Origin: Paramoeba atlantica
Lineage: Eukaryota > Discosea
DNA: 64,000 nucleotides
Reading direction: 5' to 3'
Assembly: GCA_977017575.1 (NCBI GenBank)
Contig: CDRNVI010000105.1
Location: 1 to 64,000 of the forward strand
Below the pieces are notes generated by a model. The model did not search any database, was not told where the DNA came from, and saw only the letters and a list, made by a program, of their open reading frames with translations. This document shows positions 1 to 7,211 of the stretch, in pieces. The number at the start of each line of letters is the position of its first letter. Position 1 is the first letter of the stretch. The translations under genes were made by a program, and so were the position numbers.

Positions 1-127
1 CCTGGTAGCTACGGTTGGGTACCCGTGCTCGGGCCGCAAGGCTTCGAGTGCCGTCTTGGAAGGGGGAAGCAAGACAATGAAGGTCGGTGGCTTGAGACTC
101 TACCCTAACGGTGCAGAGCCCTCGGTG

Positions 128-191
128 TCTTCTTCTTCTTCTTCTTCTTCTTCTTCTTCTTCTTCTTCTTCTTCTTCTTCTTCTTCTTCTT

Positions 192-220
<29 letters not shown>
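128..220 (+). repeat. (TCT)31 microsatellite, U1
   Basis: Pure pyrimidine tract of 31 TCT triplets. Every later copy reads TCT, then an extra TT, then TCT repeats; this one lacks the TT. The loss turns the poly-leucine frame of the other units into poly-serine, so no single protein frame across the tract is kept. The complementary strand is (GAA)n, a sequence class known to form intramolecular triplexes. Confidence 0.98.
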
Positions 221-222
<2 letters not shown>

Positions 223-324
223 TTCCCCAGAGTCCTGAAAGCTGGTTTGCAACTCTACTACCGCGTTTAACGAAAAGCCTAAATTGAAATATTATAGCCA
301 AAAATAGCCGATTTTCGGGTAAAA

Positions 325-819
325 ATGGGGTCATTTTTGTGTATTTGTTTTCATTCACGAAATCCGATATTTGCTCGTGGGAAATCACTCGTAGGCATGA
401 ATGAAAGCCTGCCGAACGTATTGGGTAAAGAATGCGACCCCAACCCCAAGAATGGCGACCTAATGTATGATGTGGACGCAAAGCTCAGGTTACTAAAATT
501 CCATTCGTATAATATATATTTGTGCAAGGTAAAGGCGCACATTGGAAACAAATGGAATGAGGAGGCAGATGGTCTAGCACTTTTGGCATCACGAAAAGTG
601 GCACGGGCTCCGACCCAAAAAAGGAGAAAAACAACTGCTAACTCGGAGGATAGTGAGAATTCACAACCGTCATGGTCTTTGAAAGCCTTACTCAAAAGGA
701 AGTCCCTTGGAAATAAGCAAGCACGAGACATTCCATCATCGAAGCGCAAAGCTGAGGCGGAAGGGGTATTTCGAGGGAAGGTTGCGAGAGCTGGAGGTAA
801 TAGGAAACCGTCTAAGTAG
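325..819 (+). CDS. Truncated RNase H-like protein with basic tail, U1 copy
   Basis: A 164-codon frame that starts with ATG. Residues 69-85 read VKAHIGNKWNEEADGLA, which fits the C-terminal signature of RNase H1-type domains in LINE and other retroelement polymerases. His72 and Asp82 sit ten residues apart, the same spacing as the catalytic His124 and Asp134 of E. coli RNase HI. Only 68 residues precede the motif, and I see no match to the earlier catalytic Asp, Glu and Asp stretches, so the domain is cut and should be inactive. The rest is lysine- and arginine-rich, with clusters at 98-102, 124-126 and 140-142 that resemble nuclear localisation signals. The frame is open for 28 codons before the ATG, back to a TGA at 236-238, and does not run into the microsatellite. 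I infer a retroelement remnant; expression is unproven. Confidence 0.55.
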   Translation: MGSFLCICFHSRNPIFARGKSLVGMNESLPNVLGKECDPNPKNGDLMYDVDAKLRLLKFHSYNIYLCKVKAHIGNKWNEEADGLALLASRKVARAPTQKRRKTTANSEDSENSQPSWSLKALLKRKSLGNKQARDIPSSKRKAEAEGVFRGKVARAGGNRKPSK

Positions 820-921
820 GGAGAGAATTGATGGAATTATTTCTTTGCCAACTTAGAATGCCTTGAGGATTATTCATAGGTTATCGGAAAAATATTGTTT
901 GTTTGTACCGTATCAGACACA

Positions 922-927
922 TATAAA
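922..927 (+). promoter_or_regulatory. TATA-box-like TATAAA
   Basis: A perfect TATAAA stands 103 bases after the RNase H frame and 829 bases before the orphan gene ATG. It could be a core promoter for the downstream gene, but the distance is long and no start site is visible. The site is kept in all units. Confidence 0.25.
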
Positions 928-984
928 CTCTGAACGTGGAAGCGATAGATGAAAGCTTTCAAGGTGTAAACATTAAGTTTTTCA

Positions 985-1001
985 ACCGACTTTACGTCGG
1001 T
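985..1001 (+). other. ACCGAC/GTCGGT hairpin
   Basis: A perfect 6-bp stem with a five-base loop, followed by CTTTT. In a bacterium it would suggest a terminator; here the setting is eukaryotic, so the role is unknown. It is present in every unit. Confidence 0.6.
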
Positions 1002-1008
1002 CTTTTGG

Positions 1009-1025
1009 ATTGGATATTGGATTGG
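1009..1025 (-). promoter_or_regulatory. Cluster of three inverted CCAAT boxes (ATTGG)
   Basis: ATTGG occurs at 1009-1013, 1016-1020 and 1021-1025. CCAAT boxes bind the NF-Y/HAP complex in eukaryotes and often act in either orientation. The cluster lies about 730 bases upstream of the orphan gene. It could equally be a short tandem repeat without function. Confidence 0.3.
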
Positions 1026-1248
1026 ACCCCAACCACACCATTCTTCCGACCCAAAAAGACCCCTTGAGGTCCGAAAAATACTTTTTCACCTATTTCAGTC
1101 GAAAATGGGTCATTTTGAGTGGCGCACCACGGCTCGAAGAAGAGATACCTTGAGAAACCAAAGGCCGAGAAAGCTAGTATAGGCCCCGAACTATCAAAAT
1201 ACAACAGGGGAAAGAATATTGAAAAAATATTTTCTTTGCCAGTTTTTT

Positions 1249-1289
1249 CGCCAAGTTGAATTTTTTTTCAAAAACATCCGAACTTGGCG
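1249..1289 (+). other. 9-bp inverted repeat CGCCAAGTT/AACTTGGCG
   Basis: Perfect 9-bp arms at 1249-1257 and 1281-1289 separated by 23 T- and A-rich bases. It is the first of three adjacent fold-back structures and is kept in all units. Confidence 0.7.
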
Positions 1290-1324
1290 GACCCGTCCTG
1301 CGGATACGAGGGGGGGCCACCCCC

Positions 1325-1363
1325 GGGTAGGGGGCGGAAAATAAGCGCCAACCCCGGCTACCC
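1325..1363 (+). other. GC-rich imperfect hairpin
   Basis: GGGTAG (1325-1330) pairs with CTACCC (1358-1363). Inside it, GGGGCG (1331-1336) pairs with CGCC (1346-1349) or CCCC (1352-1355). The C to A change at the base after the stem in U11-U16 leaves the pairing intact. Confidence 0.6.
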
Positions 1364-1373
1364 CTTCTGCGGG

Positions 1374-1389
1374 TTTTTTTCGAAAAAAA
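1374..1389 (+). other. T7-CG-A7 perfect palindrome inside A/T runs
   Basis: A 16-base perfect palindrome, followed by further A runs up to about 1407. A homopolymer block like this is prone to slippage, yet its length is the same in every unit. Confidence 0.7.
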
Positions 1390-1485
1390 AATTTCAAAAA
1401 AAAAAATCGTGCGGTATGCCCCCCTGTGTTCCTCTTTATATTTTCACTGTTTTTGTTCACTCTTTTTTCAATAATCGAGGGTAGA

Positions 1486-1504
1486 GTGGTAGTTATACAA
1501 CCAC
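1486..1504 (+). other. GTGGT/ACCAC hairpin
   Basis: A 5-bp stem with a nine-base loop. In U3 and U4 a T to C change (9398, 13346) breaks one pair, so the fold is not strictly kept. Confidence 0.4.
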
Positions 1505-1755
1505 CGCAATATAATAATTAAGATATCGCCCAAAGCCCCACCATGAGCGGACAAAGAACCTGCCACTCAAATGCTTGAATTAGCGCTACCCGGCTTCACA
1601 TGCGATAACTGAGTTTCGTTTTGCTCGAGAACTCACGAGATACACCTTGCCAGGGGACCCTCCAGTGTGAAGTGGGTTTCAAATCTTGAACTCATCTTTT
1701 TTGATATTTTCAAAAATATTTACTCAGTCCGCTACTTTTTTAAAATAACAAATTG

Positions 1756-2514
1756 ATGAATTTCGGGCTTCAAGTTTCCAGCCCTCCCTCATGCAAGGTA
1801 TTTGTGGATGGGGTGCCAGATGTTGAAATCGAGGAAAGCGATATTTTCAAACAGAAGTTATGCTTCACGCCAAAACATCTCCAACGATCCTCCGTAATCC
1901 TGTTTTCTTCTCTTTCTCAACCCATAGGAATTTCCACGTCGAGCGGGGACCAATTCGTGTTAGACCCGGAGGGTGGAGCCGTTAACTTTACTTGTGCGAG
2001 CATGTTGAGCATCACGTTTCACAATCTTTTAAAGAAGGAAGCAGAAAGTGTATGTAGAGATGTTCTTGGTCTTTTTCAAGACAATTTTGTTAATCCTTCA
2101 TCTGGGGCCCTTTCATACGACTACGTGAGGAACCAGATTGATCAGAAATACCTTTTTAATGTTTTGAAGTTTCAGAGAATGGTTAAAAATGCAGGCAACC
2201 CATTTTACCAATACCTTGGGAAAGACCTTTGCAGGTGGATAGTTTTGCATTCAAGTTCAAAAAAGCCCAATTTTGGATTTACACGAGGAAAAGAGTATAG
2301 TGATCTCTTAAAATTTTCTGTTAGCCAGATCATGGGGGAAGAAGTTGCGATGAGCGACCTTTATCAGCTGGTAAGGGGTGAGAAAACCTTTGATTTGCTC
2401 CTTTCTTCAAATTTTACTGTGTTGAAAAGGTTTCTTGTGAAATTTAATGCTGAGTTTCTTTGGTTTCAAGATGAGGCTTCAAAAAAGACATTAATTTCCA
2501 CAAATCCCCTTTGA
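1756..2514 (+). CDS. Unrecognised 252-residue protein, U1 copy
   Basis: An intact ATG-to-TGA frame with a TAA in frame at 1741-1743, so the start is bounded. A TTG lies one codon earlier, but ATG at 1756 is the natural eukaryotic start. I do not recognise the family. The protein looks globular: no signal peptide, no clear membrane segment, no zinc-finger cysteine pattern and no low-complexity stretch. The first third (1-80) is rich in Val, Ser and Pro. Residues 81-165 look helical and amphipathic, with Cys at 80, 100 and 159. Residues 166-252 are rich in Lys, Leu and Phe. Sixteen of sixteen copies are open. Nine residues vary between copies (33, 37, 56, 68, 123, 188, 189, 225, 247), and I saw no silent difference. 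An AATAAA lies 209 bases after the stop. It may be a host or element gene caught in the repeat; function unknown. Confidence 0.6.
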   Translation: MNFGLQVSSPPSCKVFVDGVPDVEIEESDIFKQKLCFTPKHLQRSSVILFSSLSQPIGISTSSGDQFVLDPEGGAVNFTCASMLSITFHNLLKKEAESVCRDVLGLFQDNFVNPSSGALSYDYVRNQIDQKYLFNVLKFQRMVKNAGNPFYQYLGKDLCRWIVLHSSSKKPNFGFTRGKEYSDLLKFSVSQIMGEEVAMSDLYQLVRGEKTFDLLLSSNFTVLKRFLVKFNAEFLWFQDEASKKTLISTNPL

Positions 2515-2722
2515 TTCTTAAAGTTTCCCTACTTTTGTAGACATTTCAAAAAGATGCGAAGGACCCTACTAGAGCACTTAATCATAAACAATTTTGTACA
2601 TAACAAACCCCCAGAGCCACCATCATCAAAAATAATTCTCAAGAATTTCTCCTCATTGATGCAAAACGTCTCTTTTAACGCCTTTTATTTTTGTTTTCGC
2701 ATAGCCGCCCCCCTCTACCACC

Positions 2723-2728
2723 AATAAA
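2723..2728 (+). terminator. AATAAA polyadenylation-type signal, U1
   Basis: Canonical AATAAA 209 bases after the orphan gene stop and just before module A. The 237 bases between the stop and the module A ORF hold no other feature. The site is kept in all sixteen units, 970 bases after the TTG that precedes each orphan gene ATG. Confidence 0.4.
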
Positions 2729-2751
2729 CGCATAAACATTTATCAGCCCCA

Positions 2752-2928
2752 ATGCTACCAAGACCCTTCACAGACAGATTTGGAAGTTCCAAGGCCGACG
2801 TCCTCTACCAGTTTTCGCTTTTCCAAGGCGGCACCAACGTTATGTTACCAACACGCTGCTTCGACGACTTGTATGACAACGCGGCCCACCCAAGAGGCTT
2901 AAACCGGGTAAGGGGGCCGGCTCCCTGA
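2752..2928 (+). CDS. 58-codon ORF in module A, U1
   Basis: ATG-to-TGA frame of 58 residues. From residue 4 it matches, residue for residue, the last 55 codons of the module B frame and stops at the same place. Exchanges such as Asp/Glu, Met/Leu, Phe/Val, His/Tyr and Leu/Val are common, and there is no frameshift. Family unknown. An in-frame TAA lies just upstream. It may be a copy of an exon rather than a gene. Confidence 0.35.
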   Translation: MLPRPFTDRFGSSKADVLYQFSLFQGGTNVMLPTRCFDDLYDNAAHPRGLNRVRGPAP

Positions 2929-3102
2929 TGGGAGGAGGGGAAGAAGAATCCAATCCAAAAAGAAGAAGAAGAGAAGAGAACCGGTTCCCTGATGGGAGCG
3001 CCCCTGGCGGCCGTCAGAGTACTGGGCCTAGTCGATTCTCAGCCCAGCCTCTTAGATCGAGGCCGCCGGGAATTATGCGATGAGCGGGTTCGAAACTTTG
3101 AT
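2761..3102 (+). repeat. Internal duplicate module A, U1
   Basis: Diverged copy of module B (3483-3789) in the same orientation. The first ~170 bases align without a gap. Module A then has an extra ~64 bases, and lacks about 28 bases of B near its end, between the GCGGGTT and GAAACTTTGA landmarks. The two modules differ far more from each other than any two units do, so the duplication predates the array. Confidence 0.85.
2917..2998 (+). repeat. 18-base direct repeats flanking a purine-rich insert in module A
   Basis: Near-identical 18-mers at 2917-2934 and 2981-2998 (one mismatch, C/T) flank 46 almost pure purine bases with GAAGAA runs and one CCAAT at 2950-2954. Module B has a single copy of the 18-mer site and no insert. 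It looks like a 64-base tandem duplication or an insertion with a target duplication. It is the same in all units. Confidence 0.7.
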
Positions 3103-3245
3103 CCCTGAAGGAAGAAGGAAGAAGGTTGCTCGACTAAATGATGCTTTCCAATGTAGGGAAGTTACTTCGACAAGTGCTTGTGTAGGATCTAGTTGAATCT
3201 TTAGTGTCTCAACGAGGTTCTGCCAATCTTAAAGCAGAGATTTAA

Positions 3246-3650
3246 GCCGGGCCGAGGGGTCTGGCCTTTATTTGGGTAGCTTCTACAGAGGAAAGCGGTG
3301 TAATTGTAGTTGGAGACGGTGGGCCTTACAACCTGCAGGTTGGGGGTTATATTCCCGATATCGACAAAACTCGCAACCTGCCGGCCTCACTACAAAGGGA
3401 AAGCGACCAGGAGTGCCTTCAAGTCCCACACCCAACCCCAAATCAATCATTCCGGATTGCTCCGGATGGCCACTGGCAAGCCAGACCCTTCACAGAAAGA
3501 TTTGGAAGTTCCGAGGCCGACGTCCTCTATCAGTTTCCGCTTTTCCAAGGCGGCACCAACGTGCTGTTACCAACACGCTGCGTCGACGAACTGTACGTCA
3601 ACACGGCTTACCCAAGAGGTGTAAGCCGGGTAAGGGAGCTCGTTCCCTGA
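3246..3650 (+). other. 134-codon open frame without ATG, ending in module B, U1
   Basis: From just after a TAA (3243-3245) to a TGA (3648-3650) the frame is open for 134 codons and contains no methionine. Residues 80-134 match the module A ORF without a gap. The composition is protein-like (Gly, Pro, Asp, Thr, Tyr and Trp spread evenly). It could be an exon: AG-ending pyrimidine stretches at about 3270-3287 could serve as acceptors. Two other frames overlap it but begin at TTG. I do not recognise the family. Confidence 0.35.
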
Positions 3651-3789
3651 GGGGAGGGTCCGGGACGGTCCTCCGAGTACTGGGCCTAGTCGGTTATTAG
3701 CCCAGCCTCTTAGAGGGAGGCCGCCAGGAATATTTCGATGAGCGGGTTTGAACTCGCCGTCTGAGCACCACGTGCTTGAAACTTTGAAT
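3483..3789 (+). repeat. Internal duplicate module B, U1
   Basis: Partner of module A. It begins inside the ATG-less frame at about residue 80 and runs past that frame's stop into the tRNA-like segment. Confidence 0.85.
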
Positions 3790-3811
3790 TCTTGCTGCTA
3801 CGCCACCGCTC
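3740..3811 (-). pseudogene. Degenerate class II tRNA-like segment, Leu(CAA)-like, U1
   Basis: Read on the minus strand, GAGCGG and CCGCTC close a 72-base segment. Inside are a TTCAAAG heptamer that would make a CAA anticodon loop, a perfect 5-bp stem AGCAC/GTGCT with a three-base loop where a long variable arm would sit, and GAGTTCAAAC resembling a T loop. The D region is too short, and the anticodon and T stems pair badly, so it cannot be a working tRNA. Module A has lost the variable-arm part. The rest of 3651-3967 shows nothing else I can name. Confidence 0.25.
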
Positions 3812-4100
3812 GGAAAAAGTCCGCTAGGAAGAAGGCCTCCCTCTGGAGGAACGACCCGGAACCGCAGAGCCGAACCAGGCTCCAGCGCAGCCGCCGAAAA
3901 TTCATGCTTCTTACGCAAACGAGGCATGAGACACAGCCTACACGATGCAACGGGGTTGGACGCCCGTCCTGGTAGCTACGGTTGGGTACCCGTGCTCGGG
4001 CCGCAAGGCTTCGAGTGCCGTCTTGGAAGGGGGAAGCAAGACAATGAAGGTCGGTGGCTTGAGACTCTACCCTAACGGTGCAGAGCCCTCGGTGTCTTTT

Positions 4101-4157
4101 CTTCTTCTTCTTCTTCTTCTTCTTCTTCTTCTTCTTCTTCTTCTTCTTCTTCTTCTT

Positions 4158-4187
<30 letters not shown>
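4101..4187 (+). repeat. (CTT)29 microsatellite, U2
   Basis: 29 uninterrupted triplets, preceded by the TCTTTT lead-in found in U2-U17. Confidence 0.98.
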
Positions 4188-4188
<1 letters not shown>

Positions 4189-4290
4189 TTCCCCAGAGTC
4201 CTGAAAGCTGGTTTGCAACTCTACTACCGCGTTTAACGAAAAGCCTAAATTGAAATATTATAGCCAAAAATAGCCGATTTTCGGGTAAAA

Positions 4291-4785
4291 ATGGGGTCAT
4301 TTTTGTGTATTTGTTTTCATTCACGAAATCCGATATTTGCTCGTGGGAAATCACTCGTAGGCATGAATGAAAGCCTGCCGAACGTATTGGGTAAAGAATG
4401 CGACCCCAACCCCAAGAATGGCGACCTAATGTATGATGTGGACGCAAAGCTCAGGTTACTAAAATTCCATTCGTATAATATATATTTGTGCAAGGTAAAG
4501 GCGCACATTGGAAACAAATGGAATGAGGAGGCAGATGGTCTAGCACTTTTGGCATCACGAAAAGTGGCACGGGCTCCGACCCAAAAAAGGAGAAAAACAA
4601 CTGCTAACTCGGAGGATAGTGAGAATTCACAACCGTCATGGTCTTTGAAAGCCTTACTCAAAAGGAAGTCCCTTGGAAATAAGCAAGCACGAGACATTCC
4701 ATCATCGAAGCGCAAAGCTGAGGCGGAAGGGGTATTTCGAGGGAAGGTTGCGAGAGCTGGAGGTAATAGGAAACCGTCTAAGTAG
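4291..4785 (+). CDS. Truncated RNase H-like protein, U2 copy
   Basis: 164 codons, identical to the U1 copy at protein level. Confidence 0.55.
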   Translation: MGSFLCICFHSRNPIFARGKSLVGMNESLPNVLGKECDPNPKNGDLMYDVDAKLRLLKFHSYNIYLCKVKAHIGNKWNEEADGLALLASRKVARAPTQKRRKTTANSEDSENSQPSWSLKALLKRKSLGNKQARDIPSSKRKAEAEGVFRGKVARAGGNRKPSK

Positions 4786-5721
4786 GGAGAGAATTGATGG
4801 AATTATTTCTTTGCCAACTTAGAATGCCTTGAGGATTATTCATAGGTTATCGGAAAAATATTGTTTGTTTGTACCGTATCAGACACATATAAACTCTGAA
4901 CGTGGAAGCGATAGATGAAAGCTTTCAAGGTGTAAACATTAAGTTTTTCAACCGACTTTACGTCGGTCTTTTGGATTGGATATTGGATTGGACCCCAACC
5001 ACACCATTCTTCCGACCCAAAAAGACCCCTTGAGGTCCGAAAAATACTTTTTCACCTATTTCAGTCGAAAATGGGTCATTTTGAGTGGCGCACCACGGCT
5101 CGAAGAAGAGATACCTTGAGAAACCAAAGGCCGAGAAAGCTAGTATAGGCCCCGAACTATCAAAATACAACAGGGGAAAGAATATTGAAAAAATATTTTC
5201 TTTGCCAGTTTTTTCGCCAAGTTGAATTTTTTTTCAAAAACATCCGAACTTGGCGGACCCGTCCTGCGGATACGAGGGGGGGCCACCCCCGGGTAGGGGG
5301 CGGAAAATAAGCGCCAACCCCGGCTACCCCTTCTGCGGGTTTTTTTCGAAAAAAAAATTTCAAAAAAAAAAATCGTGCGGTATGCCCCCCTGTGTTCCTC
5401 TTTATATTTTCACTGTTTTTGTTCACTCTTTTTTCAATAATCGAGGGTAGAGTGGTAGTTATACAACCACCGCAATATAATAATTAAGATATCGCCCAAA
5501 GCCCCACCATGAGCGGACAAAGAACCTGCCACTCAAATGCTTGAATTAGCGCTACCCGGCTTCACATGCGATAACTGAGTTTCGTTTTGCTCGAGAACTC
5601 ACGAGATACACCTTGCCAGGGGACCCTCCAGTGTGAAGTGGGTTTCAAATCTTGAACTCATCTTTTTTGATATTTTCAAAAATATTTACTCAGTCCGCTA
5701 CTTTTTTAAAATAACAAATTG

Positions 5722-6480
5722 ATGAATTTCGGGCTTCAAGTTTCCAGCCCTCCCTCATGCAAGGTATTTGTGGATGGGGTGCCAGATGTTGAAATCGAGG
5801 AAAGCGATATTTTCAAACAGAAGTTATGCTTCACGCCAAAACATCTCCAACGATCCTCCGTAATCCTGTTTTCTTCTCTTTCTCAACCCATAGGAATTTC
5901 CACGTCGAGCGGGGACCAATTCGTGTTAGACCCGGAGGGTGGAGCCGTTAACTTTACTTGTGCGAGCATGTTGAGCATCACGTTTCACAATCTTTTAAAG
6001 AAGGAAGCAGAAAGTGTATGTAGAGATGTTCTTGGTCTTTTTCAAGACAATTTTGTTAATCCTTCATCTGGGGCCCTTTCATACGACTACGTGAGGAACC
6101 AGATTGATCAGAAATACCTTTTTAATGTTTTGAAGTTTCAGAGAATGGTTAAAAATGCAGGCAACCCATTTTACCAATACCTTGGGAAAGACCTTTGCAG
6201 GTGGATAGTTTTGCATTCAAGTTCAAAAAAGCCCAATTTTGGATTTACACGAGGAAAAGAGTATAGTGATCTCTTAAAATTTTCTGTTAGCCAGATCATG
6301 GGGGAAGAAGTTGCGATGAGCGACCTTTATCAGCTGGTAAGGGGTGAGAAAACCTTTGATTTGCTCCTTTCTTCAAATTTTACTGTGTTGAAAAGGTTTC
6401 TTGTGAAATTTAATGCTGAGTTTCTTTGGTTTCAAGATGAGGCTTCAAAAAAGACATTAATTTCCACAAATCCCCTTTGA
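5722..6480 (+). CDS. Unrecognised 252-residue protein, U2 copy
   Basis: Identical to the U1 protein (Phe37, Arg225). Confidence 0.6.
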   Translation: MNFGLQVSSPPSCKVFVDGVPDVEIEESDIFKQKLCFTPKHLQRSSVILFSSLSQPIGISTSSGDQFVLDPEGGAVNFTCASMLSITFHNLLKKEAESVCRDVLGLFQDNFVNPSSGALSYDYVRNQIDQKYLFNVLKFQRMVKNAGNPFYQYLGKDLCRWIVLHSSSKKPNFGFTRGKEYSDLLKFSVSQIMGEEVAMSDLYQLVRGEKTFDLLLSSNFTVLKRFLVKFNAEFLWFQDEASKKTLISTNPL

Positions 6481-6717
6481 TTCTTAAAGTTTCCCTACTT
6501 TTGTAGACATTTCAAAAAGATGCGAAGGACCCTACTAGAGCACTTAATCATAAACAATTTTGTACATAACAAACCCCCAGAGCCACCATCATCAAAAATA
6601 ATTCTCAAGAATTTCTCCTCATTGATGCAAAACGTCTCTTTTAACGCCTTTTATTTTTGTTTTCGCATAGCCGCCCCCCTCTACCACCAATAAACGCATA
6701 AACATTTATCAGCCCCA

Positions 6718-6894
6718 ATGCTACCAAGACCCTTCACAGACAGATTTGGAAGTTCCAAGGCCGACGTCCTCTACCAGTTTTCGCTTTTCCAAGGCGGCAC
6801 CAACGTTATGTTACCAACACGCTGCTTCGACGACTTGTATGACAACGCGGCCCACCCAAGAGGCTTAAACCGGGTAAGGGGGCCGGCTCCCTGA
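6718..6894 (+). CDS. 58-codon module A ORF, U2
   Basis: Same as U1. Confidence 0.3.
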   Translation: MLPRPFTDRFGSSKADVLYQFSLFQGGTNVMLPTRCFDDLYDNAAHPRGLNRVRGPAP

Positions 6895-7211
6895 TGGGAG
6901 GAGGGGAAGAAGAATCCAATCCAAAAAGAAGAAGAAGAGAAGAGAACCGGTTCCCTGATGGGAGCGCCCCTGGCGGCCGTCAGAGTACTGGGCCTAGTCG
7001 ATTCTCAGCCCAGCCTCTTAGATCGAGGCCGCCGGGAATTATGCGATGAGCGGGTTCGAAACTTTGATCCCTGAAGGAAGAAGGAAGAAGGTTGCTCGAC
7101 TAAATGATGCTTTCCAATGTAGGGAAGTTACTTCGACAAGTGCTTGTGTAGGATCTAGTTGAATCTTTAGTGTCTCAACGAGGTTCTGCCAATCTTAAAG
7201 CAGAGATTTAA

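Larger units (their letters stand above)
820..1755 (+). other. Noncoding interval between the two main frames, U1
   Basis: 936 bases without a gene I would defend. From 5' to 3' it holds a TATAAA site, a 6-bp hairpin, three ATTGG boxes, a block rich in inverted repeats and A or T runs at about 1200-1400, a weak GTGGT/ACCAC hairpin, and an AT-rich leader before the orphan gene. Open frames on the minus strand here begin at TTG or GTG and look accidental. The interval is the same in every unit apart from scattered substitutions. Confidence 0.7.
1..3967 (+). repeat. Tandem unit U1
   Basis: Reference unit. Its microsatellite is (TCT)31 without the two-base TT interruption found in every other unit, so its length does not follow the 3879 + 3n rule. 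It carries Phe37 and Arg225 in the orphan protein. Confidence 0.95.

Noticed and set aside
351-749. 126-132 codon minus-strand ORF opposite the RNase H frame
   Set aside because: Shadow of the plus-strand frame. It starts at TTG in some units and an internal ATG in others and has no recognisable motif.
985-1005. Rho-independent terminator
   Set aside because: The stem is only 6 bp with a short, broken T run, and the context is eukaryotic.
992-1484. Short ORFs on both strands between the two main frames (63-88 codons)
   Set aside because: Most begin at TTG or GTG and overlap homopolymers and hairpins. One (63 codons, minus strand) appears only in units with the C to A change near 40946, as expected from chance.
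1753-1755. TTG as start of the orphan protein
   Set aside because: The next codon is ATG, and non-ATG starts are rare in eukaryotes. The start was set at 1756.
3272-3700. 142- and 104-codon ORFs overlapping module B
   Set aside because: Both begin at TTG. The overlapping ATG-less frame fits better because it matches module A and the variants fall on its third positions. The 142-codon frame is shortened in U10-U14.
1-3967. LTR retrotransposon or terminal-inverted-repeat transposon as the unit
   Set aside because: I found no long terminal direct or inverted repeats in the unit and no polymerase, integrase or transposase domain, only the RNase H end fragment.
3945-4253. Plus-strand poly-leucine ORFs across the microsatellite (93-111 codons in U2-U17) and the poly-serine ORF in U1
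   Set aside because: Their length follows the triplet count, and the frame changes in U1. They are products of an open trinucleotide repeat, not a kept protein.
4067-4447. Minus-strand poly-arginine ORFs over the microsatellite
   Set aside because: They start at TTG, depend on the GAA tract for most of their length, and have no other support.
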